From contig OY292277.1 of the NCBI GenBank assembly GCA_958496175.1, positions 20,850,282 through 20,914,281 on the forward strand: a DNA stretch of 64,000 bases, in the 5' to 3' direction. The notes beneath the pieces were generated by a model. The model worked only from the letters and a program-made list of their open reading frames with translations, did no database searches and was not told the DNA's origin. The stretch's first letter is position 1. Every line of letters begins with the position of its first letter. Source of the DNA: Sisyra terminalis. Taxonomy: Eukaryota > Arthropoda > Insecta > Neuroptera > Sisyridae. Shown here piece by piece: positions 24,949-36,900 of this stretch. Made by a program: the position numbers and the translations under genes.

Positions 24949-27900
24949 AAACGCTTTGTAAGCCAATTTGCCTTTTCGAGGAAGTTGAAATGAAATAGGT
25001 TCTCCAATTCTATCCACCTGGGTTCTTGACAGAGACTATGTATGTTATGGAAGTGGGTACAGTGGAACCGAAATTCACCAAATAAAAGTAATAAAAGATA
25101 TTACTAACGTGACTAGAAATTATTTTGGTGTTACTCAATATATCTTATATTGTACATGAGGCCTCATTGGGTTCCAAAAACGTAAACCCAATAGGCAATT
25201 TCCAATTAGGTTCCAATGAATATTCTAGTGGGAAATTCTCATTAGATTATAAATACTTAAACAAATTGTTCAATTAAATACTCAACTTATGTATTTATTA
25301 TTTATTAAGGAGAAATAAAATATTATTAATTGCCGTTAATTTCGCCTTAAATATTTCCCTGTTATATTCCAAGTTGGGATAGTCTTAATGGCATTTTTTG
25401 GGATTTCCTTATCGGAATATAACTAGGGTTACCCCAATGATTCTTTGGATTACATTTCAATTTGGGATCCTTAAAGGTGAATTTTTGTTGGAATCCAACT
25501 ACGCTCTCCTCATAATTTTTATTTGGGAACATGAAACAATTGAAAATATACATAACTAAAATTGCTAAATCAATTTGATTGACTATAAAAAAGGGAAATT
25601 TTCCTTAAGATTCAAAAATTTAACAAATATAAATCCGATTTATTTCTTATTTAAAACTAATGACGCCAAAATCAAAGTCAGATCAATAAAGTCACACGGA
25701 AGTTCCAATTTTTCGAACTCGAAACTAAAGCTTTGAACATCGCTATAGTTCAGGGGTGATCAACTTTTTTCATCATTGGGTCAATTTTCTTGGGCCATAA
25801 CGGGCCATAACGATACGGGCCATAACGGATTGGATGATTAATTCATTGCATTACTAGGGGGAGTATATCATGTACCCCACAAAATTTTTCATAAAAATCA
25901 ATGGAAAGTCAGGGGTATGAGAAATATCCTCGATACCCTGCTCGGTAAATCATATAGTAAAGGAATATCAAATACTATTTACCGAATTAAAAAATGTTAA
26001 ATTATTTGAATAGAAAAACTATTAAAAAAGTAGAAAAATGCTTGCACAATTTTTCATTTATGCGATGGCCCAACTATAACAACGTATCGGGCCACCCGCG
26101 AGCTGGCAATTGCTCATCACTGCTATAGTCTAAGCTCTAAGGTTAATGTTACCTGCCTTATTCGAAGCGTTTTGTTATTATTTAGGTAAACAATTATTTT
26201 TGTTTCCTCTCTAAAGGAACATTTAGTTACTCGCTTGGTTAAACGGGTAACTTTTCCTTCCAGTAAGACGAAACTTTCATTTTCCTTTAACGGCAGTCAA
26301 TATGAGCCCTTTTCGATTCAAATTGTGACCCAAACAACTATAGCTTATCTTAATTTTCACCACTTCGATAATTACTTTATCAATGTTTAATATTTTTTTG
26401 ATTAGGTATATATACTATATATATACTACATATTTACATATATATAGTATATATAGTAGTTTCATAATAAATAGCTTTAAAATACGAAAACAAAAACCAT
26501 CAGAAGAAAATCAAAAAAATATAGCTAAAAACTATATAACAAGAGAAAACTAACAATTTGGGTGCCTTTATATCTAACTTCTTTGTGTACAAAATATATA
26601 ATATTGAAAAATACATAAAACCGAAGCATTATTTCCATATAGGTACAGTTGATTAGGTCCTTACAAATACGAAAGGTTATGCAAAGCACAACAATCTAGT
26701 ATATTTCATTTTTTGCAAATTCAGTTGCAAATTGAAGACATTATAAGTATTTTGATCGTTTTAAGTTGGAAATCTTTATGGAAAATTTAGTGTAAATATC
26801 AATAAAATAAATTTTCCCATCGCTATTTTATAGTTTTCGCTATTTTTTCCACTGTCCCGTCACCATTCCCATCACCACTGTCCTGTTAATAACTGTTTAC
26901 TTTCAATTCCCAATATGATAATTTTTCTTTTTTGCATAATACAAATTGTTCTGGTACCACAACCTTCAACGACACAACAGTTATATATGCTTAATAGTTG
27001 TTTGCCATCCATTAAGTTCTTTCACCTTAAGATTTTTCCGTATCAATTATCATTTGCTACTCTAAAGTATCAAAGTTTTTATAAATTTCGTAGTTACATT
27101 AAAAAAATTCTTATTCTTAAAACAATTTTTAATTTGTTAGACTCTTAAATACGACATTGTCGATATCAATGTGTTACTATAAGTATAATGCAAATGCTAA
27201 AAAAATTTAAGCAAATTATACATAATTGTAATAATTGCATAAATGCATAATTATACAAAACTAACCTACTGCTACATTCATTCTTACAATAAGATTTTTG
27301 ATATTTCATTTAAATAATTCTATTGACTACTGCAATATTAATCATTTGCAACTGTTTAATTTTATTATTCATGGATTACCTGTAATATATTTAGGTTCCT
27401 TTTTTTAACGTCTAACTAGTGATATTTATTTTTTAAGGCAAAGTTTTATCCGGAAAAAAGTTAAAAAATGCGTATTTTCACTAAATAGTATGTCAGAATT
27501 ATCACCCAGATATTTTATAAATATTATAAAAATTATAATACATATAATATTTCTATGAAATAGCTATCTTAAGGATATGGTCTTTTTATTCAGAAGTGAA
27601 AGTATCAAATATTGATGGTTTTTTTTGTGTTGTCAATATTACATAATAAATTTGATGATTCCCTTTAGGCTTTTGATATTTTTACTTATGGGTAGATAAA
27701 CCTTATCCTTAATATAACTCGTTAATTAATAAAAAATTATCTGTTAGATAAATCCTACACATTTATCTTACACATCGTTATCAATACTCGTGGATGAAAA
27801 CACGCTTGCTTATGCTCTTGGTAAAATTTTATCTGGAAGATAAATTACACTACCTAGGTATGAAAGTATCAACCCAAAGTGTTTATTTATTCGACCGTAA

Positions 27901-30900
27901 TTATTTTGCTCTCAATTATTAAGTCATAAATAAATTTCTCTAAACATTTTATTTATCATTTTATACGTCATAAAAATTTCTTATACATTATACCCATCCA
28001 GTTCAATATCTTTAAATTTACATTTTCATACATGAAAAAATTGTTTGGCTGTTTTTACGTAACAAAGAACAACCCACAATTTAACTTCGACGTCTCCAGT
28101 ATAATTTTTTAAGGATATTTATAATGATTTATAAGTATACAGTATTTTCCCCAAGAAACTATGCTAGCCATATTAAAAATCTTTCCATCTTAAAGTATAC
28201 TACTTAAGTTAGACAGAATAGTTAAGTAGTGTTTTTTTGCTGGGAGTTTTAGTAAAAATATTATACGTTTAGAGTAGTATTCTTTTTGACCTCAAGTAAT
28301 CAAGTTAATAGGATGTTAACAAATGTGAATCTGAAATTTAACACATATAACACTGATAGGTACTTCATTGGGAACACGGACCCAGAATTTAACACAGAAT
28401 AGAAAATAAAGTGAAATATTTTACGTGATTTTTTCGGAGTATGAATTGATTTAGAACAAAAACCTGTAAAGTTTTCTTTAGGAATCATATATCTAAGAAT
28501 CTTGCACAGATGAAAAGTATTTTCCAGTATAGTTCTTAAATTTAAGCTCGCTTATTGTTAGTGAAATTCAATCCTAGCAAATTCATTTGAGTACGAATAA
28601 ATACTAAACCTAAAGAGGAGATAGTCTCTCATATCATTGGCTTTTACTTGAAAAAATTCGAGAGAGTAGAACTATCCACTGCACCCTTATTGTTAATGGT
28701 CTTGATAAAGTTATATATAGATATAAGATTTAGTCTTACTCTTACTAGTAAAGCTAATCTAAGATGAAAAGAAACGGAACTAGTTCCAAGTATCAAAAAA
28801 TTTATATGATTGGATATTTGGTTATAATTTGTAATAGGTATTGCAATTCTTATTGAAGTTATCCATAAAAATATACATTTCAAATACTTAATACTTCGAA
28901 AATTTAAAATTTTATTGAGTACAGCTTAAGAGAATACGTATTTTATTTTTTCCATAAAAATATCTAACACCTATACTCTAAGTTGTCAATTTTTGACAAT
29001 GAGTAGAAATTTATAGTATTGTATATTTGGGGTTTTCTTAATAGGAAAACAAAAAAATTAATAAATTAGTAGTAAAGAAAACGGAATAAAAAACTAAAAT
29101 ATATCTGTTTAAAGAAATTTTTGTACACGTCTCATGGTAGAGATATCTTATTTAAAGGACGCTTTTAAGAGATTAATTTATGAGACACGGTCGTCCACGG
29201 GCATCATAAATCTACGTTGGAATGTAACGACACGACACCGGCTTTTAAATTATCGATAGCTCACACACTTAGAACAAACAAAACGCTTTACTTTTAAAAC
29301 AAATTTACATCAATTAATAACAAATTCAACAAAACTCTCAGAACGGCAGCGCTGAAAAAAAAATTCTAAAAATAAATAAATTAAGATTAATAATTCCTCG
29401 TTAATCAAACAAACAATTGTTTATTCCCAGCTTGTCTTCAAACTGCTGGCTCCGATCGTCGAGAATATTCCCCATTGGCTCAAGCCGATTCCTTATCAGC
29501 CGGATCGGAAAGTGACGGTGACAACAATAATGGACCATCAGCACGGTTACACAAGCAGCATCCGACAACGTCAAATGGCAGAACAAATAATTCGAGTTCG
29601 GAAAATAATCAGAATTCGAACGAGGTGCATCCGGCATTAGGTCAAGCGGGAGCTTCGCTAGAAATGAAGCCATTGTGGGATGAATTCAACGAACTTGGCA
29701 CGGAAATGATTGTAACGAAAGCTGGACGAAGAATGTTCCCGACGTTTCAAGTGAGGCTGTATGGATTGGACCCACATGCGGACTATATGCTCATGATGGA
29801 TTTTGTTCCTTTGGACGACAAAAGATATCGATATTCTTTCCATAGGTATCTATCCTTGATATATAGTATATCTCAGTAATGGTAAACTCTATTTTTATAA
29901 ACCAGAAGAATTATTATATGGACCTCAATCAAGGTCAATCCAAATGACCGAAATGAATGCAATATATATTTTACATTAAATTTAGAAAATCAACGATTCA
30001 AAAATTAAACTTTGCCTAACTGGTGCACACATAAAAAAATAATGACATCAATAAAACTAGGTATTACCACAAATAAGATCAATTTTTTAGATATCATACA
30101 AATAGATGATATCCATAGTCGATGTTCAGAATTATCCATTTTGGTCATTTAGATTAATCCTTTTTTTCCACCTTTAATCTTGAATTCGTTTACAATAAGT
30201 TAAGGGGATGTATCTTAGTGTGATAATGGGAATCACGGGGAGAAGTCTAAAAAAGCGTAATGATTCCAGTTCATCAAAAAAAAAATTCTTTCGATTTATT
30301 TTATTTCAACTTTCTGTTAATTATCTATCAATGCTATCTTGTGTACAGTCTTTGGCTTAGTTTTTTTATTAAAGAAGAGAAAAACGGTTTCTTAGGTTTT
30401 ACATACTTCTTGATACCACTGATCATTTTTTAAGACAATTTTAATAGTTTCTTTTAATTTCATAATTTCATTTAATTTTAGTTCCAGTTGGGTTGTAGCC
30501 GGTAAAGCAGACCCAGTGTCTCCTCCTAGAATTCACGTACATCCAGATAGTCCAGCTCCTGGAGCCCACTGGACCAAACAACCCTTATCATTCGACAAAT
30601 TAAAACTAACAAATAATCAACTAGATGACAATGGACATGTAAGTAGTGTTAAAAAACACGTAACTTTATGGCCGTATTTTATATATTTTTTGTTTTTAAT
30701 AGATAATTTTGAATTCAATGCATCGATATCAACCACGATTCCATGTGGTGTATCTACCACCAAAAGGAACGCCAACTCCAGAAGGGGGACCAAATAATTT
30801 TAAAACTTTTGTCTTCCCCGAAACAGCATTTACAGCCGTCACTGCTTACCAAAATCATAGAGTAAGTTTTTTATCAATATTTGATTTTTTTTCAAAAAAT

Positions 30901-33900
30901 TAACTTTAACAATTTTTTGATTTCAATCTATCATTGATGTTAGAATCAAGGTACTCTATTACTTTAATACAACATTAATTAAAATTTAAAAATAAGATTA
31001 CAATTGTTTTCCTGTTCCATAACAAGAAAACAAATACCTGAAAATAATTTTAAATCAAGTGTTATAGTTTTCTTCATGTTCCTGGTCTTTTCAGGAGATT
31101 AGAAATCATTATTGTCAATATCAATTATGGAACTGTGGTGCAGAATAGGCTGCTTGAACTTAAGTTGAAATTTTCCGAATCTTTGTAAATCCACATTTTG
31201 AAAGTCTCTATGTTGTCAATCGTGGTTTTATACAGGATCCAGATTACCATGCCGTACAACAGAACCGTAAATACATACCGACTTAAGAGACTTGTCTTCA
31301 ATTGAAATTAAGGTCCCCATTTCGAAAGAGGTTTTTCATAATGTTGAATGAAAACCTGGCTTTATTTATTCGATCGCTTTACTTATGTACCTATTTGCCT
31401 CTTCTGGAAGTTTCCAGTATATTCGAACCATTTCTATCTCCTTCTATCCCGCATTAGAATCTCACGGGGAATACACTGGAACGTCTTCCGTTTCACTTTA
31501 ACCTCATTGTTAGAATGTTCGAATGTTCTAAGTCCACAACAATATTTTATTCCAAGATTTTAATCTATTACTGTTTGCTATTATATTTAAAACTAGCTGA
31601 TCCCCGCAATTCGTCTGCGTAACGTAGGTGTAGATTATGTTTTCTTTTCAAATTTGCCATTTGTAGTGGTATATGAAAATTTTTATTTTTCTTATTTCTT
31701 TTACGAAAAACATAATCATACTTAAAAACACTATTTTTCCAACTTTAAAAATACACATTTAATAAACTGTTGCAAAGAATAAAGTAGTTGTATATAATGA
31801 TCAATTAATTTTCAAAAAATCTTTAAAAATATCTAAAAAGAGTATGTCTATTGCGTATAGCTACGGTAGGTATACCTACCGTAGACCATGTAATCTGTAA
31901 ATCAATCAGCATCTATACATAAATAAAAAATATCGCCAAATTCAATAAAGCTGGTCTTAATTACAAGTAAAGAGCGATGACCATGCGACATTTTTCAAAT
32001 AACTAACATTTTAAAACTTGTGATATCTTTCGAATGAAATGTTCAAATTGAATAACTCAAAAAGTTATATAATGGTATTGAAGCAAACTTATATATTATA
32101 ACCAATAGTTTTCGCAACGCACGCGATAAAAGATTTTTTTTTTTGGTAATTTTTTGAGACCTTGGGTTACATTATTGGAGTTTTAGTATGGATCCCTAAC
32201 TTTTTTGAAAATTTAATATAGCCTATGTTCACCAGAAATAGTGTAGCTTCCCAACAGTGAAAGGATTTTTTAAATCGGTCAAGTAGTTTCGGAGCCTATT
32301 CAAAGCAAACAAACAATCAAATCTTTCCTCTTTATAATAATAGATAGATAAAATTATACCTCGTTCAATCAAAATTCATTAAAACATGAAACTGTAACCT
32401 TCTACTTTATAACAAACTGCGACGTATTGGTTGTAGAAATTTACATTCCCTATGTCTCTTTATTAAAGCTTTATTTAAGGACCATGATTTAAATAAACTT
32501 TCTTTTAATTTTGTGTTTTAAAGCTATTACTTTAATATTTTTAATTATTATTTTCGATTTATAGATTACACAGTTGAAAATCGCCAGCAACCCATTTGCG
32601 AAAGGGTTTCGAGACTGTGATCCTGATGATTGGTGAGTATTTTTTTATATATTCTAATAGTAAAAATAAACCAATTTTATTACTACTGACTTGAAGAATT
32701 CAAAAAATTCAACTTTTTTGAATTATCACTATACACTTGATCACCATACATTCATAAAGTAATGAGCGGGAAATTATCAAAAGAGCGCCTACTTTAAATT
32801 ATACAAACGAAACGCAAAAAGTCAAATTCAAGTCAAATACGTTATATTTATTAAATAAATTAAAATGTGAAATAAATCAGATGAAAATACTTGGAATAAA
32901 GATAAAATCCGGGAAGTAACGCAAATATATTACTTCCACATGCTCGAGAATCTCATCTGTATATTTCAGATAAATTAAAAAAAAAGTTTATTCAACAAAC
33001 AACCATCAGAAAAAATATTATGCCAATTTTTTTCTTTGAAATCTTTGATAGATCTTAAGAAAACGGACATAGTTTTTTTATTTTTCAATTTGAATGTCCC
33101 ATCCCAAATCATCATTTTTTTAATCTTTCCCCATAAATCATCGTAAAACATCTTTCGGATTTTTTTTTTCGTTCACTTTCGCATCGTTGCGTATCTGTGC
33201 TATCTAAGTATGTGTGTAGAATTTCTTTTATAAAATCGTCTCTTAAATGTATTTAATATTTATTTTGACATTTACGTAATCTTGTTTGAAAGGGTGCCGG
33301 TAAATTATTTTTAAAACTAAGTCAAAGCGCACACATGTTTGAAATTTTTTCCTCCTTTTTCATTAATGCTTAGTGCTTATATGCTCGTATTTCTAAATCC
33401 GTATGTCGTTGGCTAGCTCTAGTTGAACTTTTTTGGTTTTGGATGCTTGGTTATATTCCTGTTTTACCCATTTTAAGAAAAACAAATATCCATTGAAAAT
33501 AAGATCATCATTTTCAGCAAAGAAAACAGTTCTAGGTTCGGCATTCTTAGCTGATATCAACTTTGTGGATTTAATTCACATCTTTTGCAAAATTTACGTA
33601 TGTAAAAACAGCATTTTAAAAACTATTAAAGACCCAAATATGTTTTTGTGAATATCCAAAGCGTAATCCCAGAATTACGTAAAAATCAGCATAAAAGCAA
33701 AATCTATCAATGAAACATTATTTTTTGGTACTTAAATCGCTTTGAAATTTATCTACTAACGTAAATTCAAATCCATAAATCACTTTCACTATCAAAGTTT
33801 TTTTTTACTTCTATTGCCTTCTATATACATTTTAAAATGTGCATACAAATGAATTATATTCAACTAGCAACTTCCCGTGAAATATTCACAGTCCAACACT

Positions 33901-36900
33901 GACACAACTGTTGAATGGCAAAATTTGTCGACAAATGTAAAGTAAATGGTAATGGTCAATGCTGATGGTAAAAATTGGCAATTGAATGAAATTTCAATGA
34001 CGGTTGAAACCATAACAACAATCAGTCAGTTCAAATTTGAGACAATGACTGTATTTCACCCACACGTAAGGTTTTAGCATCTTTATTTATTATTATATCT
34101 ATTATTATTATTATTATGATACTCCCTTATTTGTACGATCCATCGATTAACCCTGCTGCAGTATTTTACAGAAGTGTTAAGAGAACCAAGCCATTGTTGA
34201 GACTCTCTAAGAGCTTATTAATAAGTCACGGGACCAACGTTGCTTCAGCCAATGAGGAGAATTCCTTGGATGAGTTTCAGAGGAAAGAATTTAGGCGTTA
34301 GGATGATCCAACAAATTCCGAGCCAAAAACTAAATGTCAGTTTGAGTTTCAAAGTTCTCAATGAGGTATTTGAGGGCAAAGATATAATTTGAAGTTGAAC
34401 GAACAACATGGACGTAATTCTAGTTTTGTCTTGAAAGTTAGAGATACCATACGATCATTTTTATAACTTTGATAACCAAACTAAGATTTCAGAATTCACA
34501 TTTGGTCCTCAAAAAGTTAGCAAATTAGTTAGCAATGAAGGGAAAGTTAAGGTTTTGGTGGATGATACGGTTGTTTAAATAATAAGAAACGTTAGTTATT
34601 TAACGTAGAACTGTGGATTGAAAGGATTGGATCATTTGCAAGTTTGAAAATTTTGCATAGCTCTACAATTCTGCTCGAAAAACTTAGATAGGTCTGAGTA
34701 GGATTTTGTATATTATCAGTATAGCTTTTGTGTTTTTTGGTGATTTAGTAATTTCAGTATTTATATTGATAGTACATATCGTTTGTTTAGTTCTTGTTTT
34801 TTGAATTCAATGTGAAGATTCCGCGTTAAAACGCTGTCTAAGTAAAAACCAATGTAGCGAATTAAATTAGATTGTTTCGCTGACTTTGTACATTGATACT
34901 GTTCATACAATATATACAATATATTGTAATCTTATTTACGTAATATAACTTACAAAAGTAAACAATAAACATAAATTTAAAAGAAGTACAAACAAATGTA
35001 TTACTGACGTATTGCCCAAATACATATTTCGAGAAGCATTCTTCCTTAGTGGTCATCAAGTAGCATCGGTGATATAACTCATCACGTAGCAGTTAGAAAG
35101 CGATCCAATCCTACTTGATGACTCCGGACGAAGATTGCTTGGCAATCTAAATACGTATCTGGCCAATACATCAGTAATACATTTGTTTGACTTTTGTTCA
35201 AATGTATGTTTAATGTTTACTTTTGTAAATTATATTACACAAATAAGACCACAGTATAAGTATTTTATATGTTGTATAAACACTACGAAGCGAACTTTTG
35301 GCGCAGTCAGTTTGGTGTCGTTGTCAAAGTATATTGAAAGGTTAGTTAGTCATTTTAGTGAGATTTGTTTTAATTTATAAACGTTTGTAATAAGTCGCTA
35401 CCATTAAACACAGATCTAAATGTAACTTTGTGGCATTGAGGCTTGATAAAATTTATGAGGATCCAAGAAAATATTTCTTTACTGTTCCCTGTACTAAAGT
35501 ATAAGATTGGAAACAGTATTACTTTTGAAAGTTTCATCTATAGTTAAAAATCTTCCTGACCAAAAGCTTAAGTTTCAGCTTCTTTTCCCCAGCTTTGAAT
35601 ATTATAATTTTAATAGTGTTATTGAAAATATTCTCCAAAAATTCTTTCTTAGATTATTCAAATCTCTGTCTTAGAAAGCAGATAATTCTTTAGTGGCATT
35701 AACTATTTGGAAGTTAAAATTTTATTTAATGATTTTATAGATTTAGTCAATTATAATTTAATAAGCCAAAGAATGCTACGAGCGGTGTTTAATAGTTAAA
35801 GACACAAATAATGAGAAACATAATTTGTGTTGTCAGTTGGAGTTACTACAGAAAAACTTATGTACTACATCGCTCGTAACTTTACATAAAAATGTTACAC
35901 ACTGTCTTTGTCGAAATGCCTGTCTCATAATTTTCCATGGGAAATTATAAAAAAAATTCTACGTGTTTATGCATTTTTCTATTTTCATCGCACGTCACAC
36001 TAATTTAATATAATTATTACTTTAATAAAATATATGTGGAATTTAAGTGATATGAAGAAATTTTATTTGACAAATATATGTTTCAACACAGCCCACAAAA
36101 AAGTCTACAATATTTATTGCATTTCGAATATTTTGATATAATTATTCAAGCAAACAAATCAATTGTATTTTTTTAAGATACTTTCGAGCTGATTTAAAAT
36201 TAAAGCGTAGAAAAAGCAATAAACATATTGTATTCGAATCCGGTTTTTCTTGAACACAATGTTCAAACAAATTCTTTATAAAATAAATAAAAATTAAAAA
36301 AAGATTTTCCTATGCTATTCAAGTCAATTGAAACGGGAAATGAAAAACGAAAGTATAATAAACCCTTCGTATCGTAAGTGTTATTCTACATATATAAAAA
36401 AGTGTTTGAACATCTTTGTTAATCTTATCATATATTAATGATCTACATCAGATTTGTCCAATACATGACCCGTGGACCAATATTCGGCTCGGATCCACGA
36501 AGATTCTTCATTAAGCTCGCGAATTTGTTAAATTTCAAGCCATTTATGTATAATTATTGCTTTGCTTTGCTATTGTACATTGCCTTTGATCCGCTGAAAT
36601 CTAAAGTCTTTTGGCAAAAAAGCAAATTATTATTAGAAGGTTTTATTAATTATTATTATACATAGGTAGACCATATTCTTAAAATAGCTATTTACTAGAG
36701 AAAATTTAATCTGTTAGATAAATACTTCACAATTCACTATAATTCGGTGAAAACATGCATGTTATCTTTATCCTTCGGATAATTTTTTTTCTGAAGGATA
36801 AATGTCACTATCAAAAATAAGGATACTGACCTTTAATACTATTTATTAAATTGTTAATACAATTATTGCAAGATTACAAATTTGAAAGTAATAACCATTG

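Larger units (their letters stand above)
23820..29430 (+). other. org-1: org-1 intron 1 (5.6 kb)
   Basis: Inferred from the GTAAGA donor and TTCCCAG acceptor. It contains a (TA)n microsatellite (24915-24944), a hAT-like non-autonomous element (25751-26122), an AT palindrome near 26,405-26,460 and a copy of a dispersed repeat (27712-27860). I see no further exon-like coding. Confidence 0.85.
30862..32564 (+). other. org-1: org-1 intron 4 (1.7 kb), largely retrotransposon-derived
   Basis: Bounded by the GTAAGT donor and GATTTATAG acceptor. It carries a minus-strand reverse-transcriptase remnant (31095-31360) and a plus-strand RTE-like 3' end (31594-32345), in opposite orientation to each other. 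Confidence 0.85.

Noticed and set aside
29401..29843. Minus-strand open frames of 90 and 61 codons
   Set aside because: Antisense shadows of org-1 exon 2, whose plus-strand T-box is unambiguous.
34116..34301. 61-codon open frame in org-1 intron 5
   Set aside because: It follows a TTA-rich microsatellite and resembles no family that I recognise; could be an old retroelement scrap but cannot be supported.
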